Assembly (NCBI GenBank): GCA_030374735.1
Contig: JASCIV010000401.1
Location: forward strand, 1-21,135
Length of the DNA stretch: 21,135 bases
From: Gracilaria caudata
Lineage: Eukaryota; Rhodophyta; Florideophyceae; Gracilariales; Gracilariaceae
Direction: 5' to 3'
A program made the position numbers and the translations under genes. The notes under the pieces are model-generated. The model made no database searches and had not been told where the DNA came from. It saw nothing but the letters and a program-made list of their open reading frames with translations. Positions 1 to 8,106 of the stretch are shown one piece after another (the first letter of the stretch is position 1; each line of letters opens with the position of its first letter).

Positions 1-675
1 CACTGGCGATCTGTGCAACCCGAGGTACTGGTGGCACGCGCCTGTGCCGCAGCCGCTGAGCACGTGCACAAGTTTCGGCCGCTTGTCACCGACGACGTTC
101 CGAATGACACTTGTCCGTCGCGTTGGTCCTTTTGGTTATGTCACTGTCTCTCACTCTCCACTCCGCAACAAGTCTTGTATCGTCTGCACAGCGAAACCTC
201 CGTCGTCCGTCGTCTTCGCACTTTCATTGAATTCGTGCGCCACGGTGAGCAAAAACTGCCCGTTGAGCAACGCGTACGTGCTGCATTGGCCAGAAAACCG
301 ACCACAATCCGCAAGCCCATCACAAAGAGGCGTAACAAACAAGCCGCCGCGTCCACAGCGCTAACAAATACATCCCTTAAACCGTCATCGCATTTGCATG
401 ATATTCTCGGTAGTGACCCATGGCCGTCTTCGCCTGCCAAAGGTTTTCAAAATGTCAACCTCAGTCTTCCCTGCACGGGAAGATTTCGCCCTATCCCGCC
501 TGAATTCTGTGAGCCTCCGACAGACAAACCTGTATCTCACAACCAACATGGTGCACCCCGAAAATGTATCATACGCCTGCAATCTACACCTCCCAACTGT
601 GCCGACACCAACGCCAAACCATCCAACTCGTCTACTACTCAGACCAACGCCTGCTCTCGAAGAACAACTTCATGA
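1..675 (+). CDS. LON-domain-like protein, C-terminal part (5' truncated by the window edge)
   Basis: The frame is open from base 1 and ends at a TAA/TGA-type stop at 675, so this is the 3' end of a longer gene. The only in-frame initiation codon near the left edge is a GTG at 13, which I do not take as the real start. The first 90 or so residues contain a W-S-F-W stretch, then L-S-T-P-Q-Q and a later R-R-L-R helix. This pattern resembles the helical end of LON substrate-binding domains, including the cereblon-like ones, where a W/Y-rich strand is followed by an L-P-L helix and an R-L-R helix. The remaining 120 or so residues are a basic, then S/T/P-rich, low-complexity tail. An AATAAA lies 53 nt beyond the stop. 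The LON assignment is by eye on a short region and could be wrong; the coding call is firmer, supported by length and the downstream poly(A) signal. Confidence 0.5.
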   Translation, partial: HWRSVQPEVLVARACAAAAEHVHKFRPLVTDDVPNDTCPSRWSFWLCHCLSLSTPQQVLYRLHSETSVVRRLRTFIEFVRHGEQKLPVEQRVRAALARKPTTIRKPITKRRNKQAAASTALTNTSLKPSSHLHDILGSDPWPSSPAKGFQNVNLSLPCTGRFRPIPPEFCEPPTDKPVSHNQHGAPRKCIIRLQSTPPNCADTNAKPSNSSTTQTNACSRRTTS

Positions 676-727
676 AAGTCGTATGAAAACTTCTCGTCAG
701 ATACACACCAACAAAATTACTTTGCTT

Positions 728-733
728 AATAAA
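728..733 (+). promoter_or_regulatory. AATAAA polyadenylation signal for the gene ending at 675
   Basis: A canonical AATAAA hexamer lies about 50 nt after the stop of the plus-strand gene and about 100 nt before the stop of the convergent dynamitin gene. The two transcripts therefore end within about 160 bp of each other. Confidence 0.55.
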
Positions 734-837
734 CGCTGTTCACAACTCATGCTCTGTTAGTTCTTTTCCGCCTCGAAATACACACACCAATGTTAGCAAT
801 GTGCCTTTTTTTGGGAAACGCACCAAACTTGAGCTCC

Positions 838-1995
838 TCAGCTCTGCTTGACTTGCTCGCTCACTGTTATCAAAGAAAGCTTCGAATTGAGAACATCAAT
901 GTTTTTCTGAACCGCATCCATGTTGGTCTCCAAGTTGCGTCGCACCTTTTCCACAAGACAGTTATTGCTCTCACTGCGTCTCTGTAAAGCGTCCACCTGT
1001 TTGTTAAGCACACTCAAACATTCCATAAACTGCGCCGCATCATCCTGAACTCGTTTCAAACATCGAAACCTCTGCACCACAATAGGTAGACTCTCTGCGA
1101 CCGCCTCCCATTTTTCAATCTTGTGTAACACACTTGCCATACGTACGATCTGCGCCCCTTTCTCGTCGCGTAGTTCAGACTGTAATATGCGCGCAATATC
1201 TTCAGCGTCCTTTTTCAGTCGTTGCGGAAGAGTTTGATCTGTGATGAGAGCAAGTCTGGTTCGTACATCCTCAAGCAAAGGTGCCAATGGTATTGTTTCG
1301 CAGTGTTCATCGAGACGTGGGATTCCAAGTGCGTTCTCCATGGCGGTGACTCGCTTTTCCAACGACTGCAGTACGGCCACATTCGGAGATAGCATCTGCA
1401 CGGTGACAGCTTGTTTTGCATGATGATCTGACTCGCCCGCATCTGACTGCGATAGCGCTCTGTTACCTGTCACTCGAATGGTTCGATTTGGTCGCAGCTC
1501 TGCATTAAGATTGTCCTCAATTTGTTGCAGTCTTGTTCGTAACACTGTCAAGTCTGGAAGATTCGATTCGAGTGGTTGCTCATCTTGTGGCGTACACTCA
1601 GAGGCCAATGATTCTACTTCTGTTCGCAGACGTTTCAACTTCTCTGATCGACTTTCTGAGGCGGGTAACCGAGGTCTACTAGTGCCAAACGTAATGTGCT
1701 TCGATGGAACGCGAGTGCTTTCCACGTAAATAGAATCGGAAAAGTCGGAAGCATCGGCGATAGGAAACACACTTCCGGCGAACATTTCAAACGCCTTAAC
1801 TGGAGAGATACGTTCCTCAACAATTCCGTCATCACCGTAGTATTCATCCTCATCTTGCTGCTCACCGGGTTGTTCGACAGCAGAAGAGGTCGAAAAGATG
1901 TCGAGCGGTGGGGAGGATTGCCGCGACTCGTCTGCAGGCGGCGGAGCTTCGAACACGACCGGCTCGTCAATTTGTGCCGCGTACACCCATTCCAT
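838..1995 (-). CDS. DCTN2: Dynactin subunit 2 (dynamitin, p50)
   Basis: This 385-residue protein has the length typical of dynamitin (about 400) and is mostly coiled coil. Dynamitin forms the shoulder of the dynactin complex and links the p150 projecting arm to the Arp1 filament, so it is needed for dynein-driven cargo movement on microtubules. The short acidic N-terminus carries a V-Y...D-E-P segment like the family's conserved N-terminal peptide. A second conserved block, S-P-V-K-A-F-E-M-F, is at about 65-73. A helix with S-E-K-L-K-R-L-R-T-E-V-E lies at about 117-128, and an L-E-K-R-V-T-A-M-E-N heptad near 212. The C-terminal third (from about 290) matches the family pattern best: K-I-E-K-W, then S-L-P-x-V-V-Q-R, then a D-D-A-A-Q-F segment and a closing L-E-T-N-M-D-A-V helix. 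The ATG at 1995 opens the frame. No introns are seen. It is convergent with the upstream partial gene. Confidence 0.88.
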   Translation of the reverse strand: MEWVYAAQIDEPVVFEAPPPADESRQSSPPLDIFSTSSAVEQPGEQQDEDEYYGDDGIVEERISPVKAFEMFAGSVFPIADASDFSDSIYVESTRVPSKHITFGTSRPRLPASESRSEKLKRLRTEVESLASECTPQDEQPLESNLPDLTVLRTRLQQIEDNLNAELRPNRTIRVTGNRALSQSDAGESDHHAKQAVTVQMLSPNVAVLQSLEKRVTAMENALGIPRLDEHCETIPLAPLLEDVRTRLALITDQTLPQRLKKDAEDIARILQSELRDEKGAQIVRMASVLHKIEKWEAVAESLPIVVQRFRCLKRVQDDAAQFMECLSVLNKQVDALQRRSESNNCLVEKVRRNLETNMDAVQKNIDVLNSKLSLITVSEQVKQS

Positions 1996-2847
1996 CGCTG
2001 GGGTTGGTGACTCCCTCCGAAGGCGATCACAGTTGGAAACGCAAAGCGGGCCGATTGCGAGCGGGCTGGCGTGCCTGCGTCGTTGAGCACCGAGCAGTGA
2101 AGGTCGTGCTGCCTATGCAGAGGAGGCAGTTGCCCAAAACGGGGTTTGTCTTTTTTGTCGTGCCACGCGGAACGGAAGGGAAGTGCCCTAAATTGACCCT
2201 GATTTCTCATGATTTGAAAACGGCTACGATACCCAGCACTGTCCCGCGTCGGAAGACGCACGTAGCAGCGCTTCACTTCGATACCATCCAGGCTTGTATC
2301 GAAGTGTTTGGCAGTAAAGGGCGTGTGAGCGGAAAGGGGTGCGACGGATAGGGTATTGTGAACAGCATCTATTGGGCTCCGCAGACCTGTATCGCTTCAA
2401 ACGGTTTGATTCTGACGTCGCAGTGCCACTGCCTAGACTACATTTATTCGCGGGTTTGACGCATTGGATACCGGACTTGTCGTACGAGGTGCTAGCGTAC
2501 ATGAATTCTGTCCGAATTACGAATGGAGTAGTGTAAACAGGCGTCCAGTACAGAGTCTGCATTGCTGAGTACCGAGATCGTGTAGATTCATCATCAATAG
2601 GAAACAGTAGCAAGTTTCAGTTTTTCTGAGATATCCAAGTCCACGGCAAACTGGGCCCTTGACTTCATTGTGGCTTCCACAACTTGAGGCCTCGATGTTG
2701 AATCAATTAAGAAGAATGGCTTCGTGTTCAAATACAAGACCGCAGCCTCCGCTCTGAAGCAACTAGCCAACGCAATTAACAACGGGCCTTAAACGCGAAG
2801 CGCATTCTGTAGACGAGATAGATGTGAATGGTTGACACTTGTGATCA
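1996..2847. other. Intergenic or unresolved region between dynamitin and uL23m
   Basis: No gene can be called confidently. Several moderate open frames overlap: a minus frame at 2224-2613 and plus frames at 1908-2351 and 2339-2536. Another plus frame, entered after a TGA near 2687, ends at a TAA near 2790 with K/A/L-rich, helix-like codons (K-Y-K-T-A-A-S-A-L-K-Q-L). A small multi-exon plus-strand gene is possible, because this genome does use short introns, but I could not find a consistent set of splice sites. The part next to 1995 should also hold the dynamitin promoter; no clear TATA box was recognised. Confidence 0.3.
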
Positions 2848-3296
2848 TCATTCCGCACCGTTCTTGACAATGTTTAGGGCTTTGGGAACGTTTGGAAGCT
2901 CTACAGCCTGATTCAGTTTCACGTAGAAACGCTTAAAGTCCTTGTCTCGTCGCGGCATTCTACTTTGATCATTTCTTCTGTTCCCCATGACGTTCACCGA
3001 GTTGATACGCTTCACATCAAGACCGTACACTGCTCTCAGAAATCGCGTCATCTCGGGTTTTGTGAGCTGCGGAACTGTTTCCAAGACGAGCTCAGTGGTT
3101 TTGAAGGTTCCTTCTATTCCCTCCTGAAGCACACAGGTGTGTCAGCACATGCAACTTGTGCGGATTCAAAACGAACGCGTCTACGCAGCAAGGATTAGAT
3201 ACGTACCGGAGGCATCTTCACGTGTGGGTAAACGCGCGCAGGAGCCTTTAGTCGCAGTACAAGCGGAAAGTTTGGCATCCAGATTCTTGGCGGCAT
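2848..3296 (-). CDS. MRPL23: Mitochondrial large-subunit ribosomal protein uL23m (two exons)
   Basis: Two exons, 3296-3207 and 3123-2848, join in phase 0 into 121 residues. The protein binds 23S-type rRNA near the nascent-chain exit tunnel of the mitochondrial ribosome. Exon 1 encodes M-P-P-R-I-W, then N-F-P-L-V-L-R-L. Exon 2 carries the family core: F-K-T-T-E-L-V-L, T-K-P-E-M-T-R-F-L-R-A-V-Y-G-L-D-V, then basic residues and D-F-K-R-F-Y-V-K-L. Order and spacing match animal MRPL23: a short N-terminal strand, a polar stretch predicted as P-x-M-T-R-x-x-x-R-x-Y-L, and a late Y-V-x-L strand. Like that protein it has no long tail. The ATG at 3296 is chosen because it begins just before the conserved strand. 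In-frame ATGs further upstream (for example at 3497) would add a 67-residue extension that could be a presequence or simply 5' UTR. Confidence 0.82.
3124..3206 (-). other. Spliceosomal intron in the uL23m gene (83 nt)
   Basis: On the minus strand the donor reads CCG|GTACGT at 3206 and the acceptor reads TGTGTGCTTCAG|GAG at 3124. A CTGAC-like branch site lies about 25 nt before the acceptor. Removing it joins two frames without a phase change and restores a continuous uL23m protein, while reading through it gives stops or unrelated residues. It is the only intron in the window that protein similarity supports. Confidence 0.85.
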
Positions 3297-5397
3297 TATG
3301 TGACAGGCAGTTGTTGCAAGCAGGCTGAAGATGAACGAGTATGATCCATGGAGAGGAATCCAACAAGCTCGCTCCGAGATAGACAGGCCTCGGGGCAGAG
3401 CGCGGGGGAGTGGCCTTTGCCATGGTGCCATGTGCTTAGACAAGTTGACAATTTGCCAGTAAGATAGGTCGTCGAACGTAAAGAGAAAAAAAAACATTCG
3501 GCACTGGGGATTCCAGACCGATCCCTCATGTCAGTACTAGCCCAGCTCAAAGTGACTTAGCTTCGCAATTCGGAATGGGGTGCGGCGTATGTCAGCTTGA
3601 TATGGCCGAATGTGAATGCGGTGGGGAACTCTTGCTAATTTATTGTACACAAGTGCTGCTGATTCTTGACGTTTGTTCTTCTATTTATGAAAGGCGTACG
3701 CTAATTCCTCGTTCGCGTGGGTTTGCTAAAGACCCAACAACCTATAACACTTCTAGCCTGCAGCCTCCAACTACCAAGAGGTAGCTATGCTACACGCACT
3801 GGGCTACGACGAGAAAGTATTAGATCTCTTAGGTGTTTTCGACCGCAGGGTGTTTCGCTACCGACGCTTATCGCCTTCATCCTCCCATGAACCTCTTCAC
3901 TCGCCCCCTAGAGACCGCCGGCAGAGGGGGACACCACGACAAGGCGCTCCCGCACGTACCACGTTGGCCACTCAAGAAACCATGAGCAGCGTCCTTACGA
4001 CCCAGCCCTCTTATCAATCGGCGAGATCATGCGCCAGAACCAGTCCGTAGCCCTTCACCGTCATCCGACCCCAGTGTAGTCCCTCCGAGCAAAACCCTGG
4101 AAAATCCCCCGTCCAGCGGCCCCTTTAGAGCTCTCCCTTCTGAGGGAAAATTCAGGGAAACGGCGGTAGGATCTTCCTTCGATGACCGGCTCGGGACCTA
4201 CTGCGTGCGTGCAGCTAGGCGGGGGCATTTTAACGACGTGCCTCCCAGGTCCGCGAGGGCGATCGGCAAGCGGACCGATCGCTTGGACGAGTTTAACGAC
4301 CTCCCGGGTCGTTTGACGTTCGTTGATCTTTCTCTGCCTAACCGATTGACTTCAAGACATGTACGTGTTTGCATTAATGAAGCTTGTGTGCTTCTCTTTG
4401 GCAGAATGGAGCACACCAGTATTCTACGCAACTACACCGTCTGCGGTCGGTAGCCTCGCCCCCTTTGCGGAACAAGTACATCCATGGAGGCCATCATTTT
4501 CTGACTATGATTTCGTAAACATTGGCTGTAGAACAGTTTAAGTTCAGCGCGCAGTACCTTTGATACCCTTGTTGTTTTGCATGCTTCTGTTAAAATTCAT
4601 CAATACTCGATTCATGACGAGGATTGTCTTTTTCCTTCAAATTTGAACTGCATCTCGGCGTACAAACACAAACGAGCAACTGCCATCTCATTTTAGAAAA
4701 AAGAGAAGTATCGACAGCTCTTGCGCAGTTTTTTTTCTTCACCCACGCAGATACAGGTGATAAAGCATTCCACAGTAAGGCTGACTGAGTATGAAAAACT
4801 CGTAGTCAGTGATCTAATTATTAGAGACAAATGATAAACGTGTGCGTACTATACGCTTTTCACCTCTAAGATTTTGTGTTGAATGAGGAAGTACTTGAAC
4901 AAACCTACGAACATTCTATGAGAGTGCATTGTGACCTCATGGATGGATAGAGGTAATCAGCATGGCTGAGAAAAGAGGAAAATTGTGACGTTATCCCGAA
5001 CGAAAATAAAGGAAACACAGAGTTGATTCACGAGATTGATGGTATGGTTTTTATGGAAGCTCCAACAGTATGGGTTCGCCCATTCCAGAAATTGACAGTT
5101 GCGTTCTTCTTTCTTTTATTGCAAGTTTTCTGTATTGAAACAATTTGTTACCAGGAAGGTTCTATGATAACAGGGAGGATGCAGCAGATCCGTTAATGAG
5201 GGAGAGAGAAACATTGCGACTATCTCCATTCTCTACTGTCTCTATAGTCCAATCACAGCATTCAATATATTGCGCAAGCATATCTATCAACACCACCACT
5301 GTGTAGCTGAATGGTTGGCACATGTTCGAAATATGGATGAAAATCTAGCTGATCTTATTGTTGGCGTATCGAGAAGTCCGTACAATTTCCGTTACGA
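3297..5397. other. Long stretch without a recognised gene, with a GC-rich segment
   Basis: The first few hundred bases are upstream of uL23m. From about 3780 to 4450 the DNA becomes rich in C and G and holds overlapping open frames in at least two phases. One frame is open from just after a TGA at 3983 to a TAG at 4453 (about 157 codons) with a P/S-rich then R/D-rich composition, but it has no ATG until 4205. A possible 44-nt intron (GTACGT donor at 4361, TTTGGCAG acceptor at 4404) would redirect it to a stop near 4520. From 4540 to 5397 the DNA is AT-rich and I see nothing in it. Confidence 0.4.
4251..4290. repeat. Short GC-rich inverted repeat (8-bp arms)
   Basis: GCGATCGG and CCGATCGC flank an 8-nt loop inside the GC-rich segment. 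Nearby, the phrase TTTAACGAC recurs about 65 bp apart, each time shortly followed by CTCCC. This could be a small hairpin or chance in GC-rich DNA. Confidence 0.4.
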
Positions 5398-5609
5398 ATG
5401 ACAACAGGGAGCGCAGCTTCACACCTTCAGGGAGATGAAGCATACCTAGACCATCCGCTGCTGGGGTACAAGCTTCCAAAAGTTACTGGTGGATCATCTC
5501 ATTTCGCGCATGTGCTTCGGGCGTCAAGACATACTCTTGGTTCCAATAAGCCATCTCCAGGTCCACGCAGTGGGGTAAGCAACAATGTGAATTCAAATTT
5601 TGTGTCGCG

Positions 5610-5654
5610 CAGAAGAATGAAGTCTGGTCCCAAGGACCAGACTTCATTCTTCTG
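5610..5654. repeat. Perfect inverted repeat, 21-bp arms around a 3-nt loop
   Basis: The left arm (5610-5630) starts CAGAAGAATGAAG and the right arm (5634-5654) is its exact reverse complement, ending CTTCATTCTTCTG, with only CAA between. If transcribed it would form a tight 21-bp hairpin. It sits inside weak open frames on both strands, which give the same short peptide in both directions because of the symmetry. No other copy was found in the window. Confidence 0.95.
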
Positions 5655-5724
5655 TCTTGAACTTCCAGGCGTCGTACTTGACATCTACGCCAATCAGATC
5701 CGCGAAGTGACGTCACACTTTTGA

Positions 5725-6060
5725 AAACAGTGCATATGCGTCGTGATTCAATTTAGGTTAGATCATAATATATAACATCTCCCGAAAACTTGCAGTGGTA
5801 ACGTTAGATGTGTTCGTCTGCGACAGTTTCATCGCGTTTCCTGCCCCAATCCTCCTGGGTCCAACTCATCAGTAAAAGAAACAGGAGAACTGCTTTCTGA
5901 TCTAACCATACTGATATTAACTTGCACAGCGTTTTGTCTCTATGAAGTTGAGGGAGCGGCAGCAACCCACAATGTTCAAGGGGACCATAGAAACAAAGAC
6001 TGTTGATGCTTTTCCGGCACAGAATGAAGTAAATGTCGTTCGACGCTTTACGGACGAGGA
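5725..6060. other. Upstream intergenic region of the secreted-protein gene
   Basis: No gene is recognised. An AT-rich run with ATATATAAC lies near 5768. Short frames on both strands show no domain features. This region probably holds distal control elements for the gene at 6191. Confidence 0.35.
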
Positions 6061-6061
6061 C

Positions 6062-6068
6062 ATAAAAG
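6062..6068 (+). promoter_or_regulatory. TATA-like box (ATAAAAG) upstream of the secreted-protein gene
   Basis: ATAAAAG lies about 123 nt before the ATG at 6191. A pyrimidine-rich stretch with TCTCTCACACC about 40 nt downstream is a plausible initiation region. Spacing and sequence suit a TATA-type RNA polymerase II promoter, and the leader just before the ATG (CAACCCACA) is a good start context. This is inference from motif spacing only. Confidence 0.5.
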
Positions 6069-6190
6069 CCCCAAGAATCCATCCGAAGAGTTCTGGACTC
6101 CCCAGTCTCTCACACCATCATCAGTGGTAACAACTTCACCAGCCGCTAGACATTTTCAACGATATCTCAACTACCACTTCTCAACCCACA

Positions 6191-7000
6191 ATGAAGTACT
6201 TCATCCATGTTTTCAGCTTATCGGCTCTCCTTGCCTACGCCCTCGCATCGAACAAACATTGCCCAAAATATCACACCAAAGTCCTCACCCATACCTCTCA
6301 CAATGCTAAAGGCCTGAAATCCGTCGTCGAAGAATACAAGGACCTTCTTGGTGGAGAAGACAACGGAAGCAACCCCGGTCCCCTTTCTTCCGGTCGACGC
6401 TCCATCAACTGGGATGCAGGCATCGTGCCCTTCAACATGCCTGGTGATTTCTTCAACACAAATGTCACTCGCGGCGCTGTCTTCGACGCCCTTGGAGGTA
6501 AATTTGCAGTTTCCAACCCCGCTTCTCCGCCACCTGAGGATGATCGCTTCTCGTCGTTACTTCCTGCGTTCGCTGGCGAACTCGCCATCAAACAATTCCG
6601 TCGCTTCTCGCTCGAACGACTTTTTACCCCGGTCCTTGCCAATCATTTCGTCGCAAAGTTCCAGATCCCCGGTAAGCGTGATGCTGCAAAAGTGAGCGGG
6701 TTCGGAGCTGTGTTCACTGACGTAGATGTTCCGCGTAGAACGAGTATGGTGTACTTCGATAAACGCGGATGTCGTATTGCGAAGGTTGCGGTGCCGCCAA
6801 AGAATAAGGGACTGAGCTTTGCTGGGTTAGTTGTGGTTGACCCACACAACCCGAAAAAGACCCTCCCTGTCATTTCTAAGGTTTTAATCCAACTTGGAAA
6901 TGTGTCGATTCGCAGCTACCTCCGTGTTCGCCGCTTTCAAAGCTTCTTCAAAGATGTGGTTGTTATGGATGACTTCTTTTACGGCGAACCGATGCACTAA
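6191..7000 (+). CDS. Secreted protein resembling a bacterial exported family (W-D...G-A-V-F-T-D-V-D...M-D-D-F-x-Y-G-E-P)
   Basis: The 269-residue product starts with a clear signal peptide: a Lys, then a hydrophobic run through about residue 18, with likely cleavage around A-L-A-S|N. The rest looks extracytoplasmic and beta-rich. Key blocks are I-N-W-D at 72-75, N-M-P-G-D-F-F-N with T-R-G-A-V-F-D at 82-99, R-F-S-L-E-R-L-F-T-P-V at 128-138, G-F-G-A-V-F-T-D-V-D at 160-169, G-L-S-F-x-G at 187-192 and D-V-V-V-M-D-D-F-F-Y-G-E-P at 255-267. From memory, the same order of blocks occurs in uncharacterised secreted proteins of bacteria such as Acidobacteria and Proteobacteria. There the residues around them are richer in G, T and N; here many are K and R. 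Two N-glycosylation sequons are present (N91-V-T and N237-V-S). Function is unknown. The gene is intronless, behind a TATA-like box, with AT-rich DNA on both sides. Confidence 0.88.
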   Translation: MKYFIHVFSLSALLAYALASNKHCPKYHTKVLTHTSHNAKGLKSVVEEYKDLLGGEDNGSNPGPLSSGRRSINWDAGIVPFNMPGDFFNTNVTRGAVFDALGGKFAVSNPASPPPEDDRFSSLLPAFAGELAIKQFRRFSLERLFTPVLANHFVAKFQIPGKRDAAKVSGFGAVFTDVDVPRRTSMVYFDKRGCRIAKVAVPPKNKGLSFAGLVVVDPHNPKKTLPVISKVLIQLGNVSIRSYLRVRRFQSFFKDVVVMDDFFYGEPMH

Positions 7001-7324
7001 ACATCTTTGTGTAACTGAATGTCTGGAGCAATTACGGTAATACCAGTTGAGTAAACTGGGCCCCTTTCTAATATTAAATATATTGCATACGTCCTCATCT
7101 ATATTGTGAAATCGTTCTTCCGTGAGTTTGAACAATTCCATGAACGTTTGAATCAGTAACTTTTCAGAAAGTCTGCGATGCGATTTCCTTACGATGCGAG
7201 TGTGGAACGAATGCAAAGAAGGATCCCGATCACTTCGTTTTGCGATGCCGGTTTACATATCCGTCCAGACGCGAGCTTTTCAGAGCGTTGCCTCGTTCTG
7301 TACAAAGTTTGATTAGACAAGTGC
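7001..7324. other. Intergenic, 3' flank of the secreted-protein gene
   Basis: No gene is supported. A minus-strand frame (6884-7216) overlaps the coding end of the secreted protein and shows no domain signal, so it is taken as a shadow. No clear poly(A) hexamer was recognised after 7000. Confidence 0.4.
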
Positions 7325-7428
7325 CACAGAAGTTTTTGGCCTTTTTGCGGAGAGAGAACTTAGTTTAAAGTTTTACTACAGCTTAGCAATTAGCGGCTGT
7401 TGTCCACAATAAAAAAGAAGAAGAAAGA
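7325..7428 (+). repeat. Left terminal inverted repeat
   Basis: This arm runs from an ACAGAAG start through TTTTTGGCCTTT and TTGTCCACAATAAA to a run of GAAGAAGAAAG. It pairs with 8107-8216 in inverted orientation, with scattered mismatches and a few 1-3 nt gaps. Confidence 0.75.
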
Positions 7429-7683
7429 TGCGATTCCCGACTTCCTTCCAAAAGCTTCAGGGCACGTTCAAGAGGTTAACAACCTTTCCCACATCTTCTG
7501 TTTATGAGCCGCGGACGTCCTTTTAGACGCCACACCGGGGCTTTCTAAGGACAAAAAACAATTTACTTTCTTAGCTCAGTTGTGCTTTTGTTGTAGCAGA
7601 GCTATGGTTCGCTCTGTGTGAGCGGTCCACAATTATGCTATATTCTCACGTTCTCTATGACAGAGGAGTCATAACGGATATCC

Positions 7684-7893
7684 TTAAACAAAGCAATCGT
7701 TTCTTTTAATGCAGATTGCGGGAAAAAGACCGGGTTTTTTGGCGATTCCGGCAGCGCCGCCGGGAGCACCAATAGCGGGAACGGCCACAGCGGCTGGCAT
7801 TGATTCCAGTTGTCTTGCCAGCAATGCCGTCAAGTAGAGTGACGAGAAAACTTCAAGCCTGTGAGGAATGGGTCCGTAGTAGAATAGAACACA
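7684..7893 (-). other. GC-rich open frame inside the TIR element (possible captured fragment)
   Basis: Within the AT-rich element, about 7735-7830 is GC-rich and the minus strand stays open for 70 codons between a TGA at 7894 and a TAA at 7684. The frame contains an A/V/P/G-rich hydrophobic run (P-A-A-V-A-V-P-A-I-G-A-P-G-G-A-A-G) and has no early ATG. It may be a piece of host coding DNA picked up by the element, or chance. No function can be assigned. Confidence 0.25.
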
Positions 7894-8106
7894 TCATCCG
7901 TCATGCCACGCAAGAGTCTTTTGCGGATCAAACAAGGAGAGGCAGTTAACCCAAGGTTTCTGCTCTGCATACCTTCTTAGTCGATAGCTAGGGAGAACAA
8001 AAAGTTGGAGATTGCTTGTAAATCTTTGGGTTCGTGCTGTACAAAGGTTACTCAAATTACAGGTGCTGGTAAATTGGATTCGAAATGTCTGGCTTCGGGC
8101 GGAGAT

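Noticed and set aside
838..1995. Plus-strand frames overlapping dynamitin (for example 1478-1729 and 1696-2010)
   Set aside because: They are antisense shadows of a well-supported gene.
5398..5724. 108-codon plus frame and overlapping minus frames around the palindrome
   Set aside because: They mirror each other across the inverted repeat, have no domain signal and lack gene context; the palindrome explains the shared peptide.
8060..8090. TTCGAATCC-like B box on the minus strand, a possible tRNA
   Set aside because: The flanking bases do not form a T-arm stem, and no A box or acceptor stem is found at the right distance.
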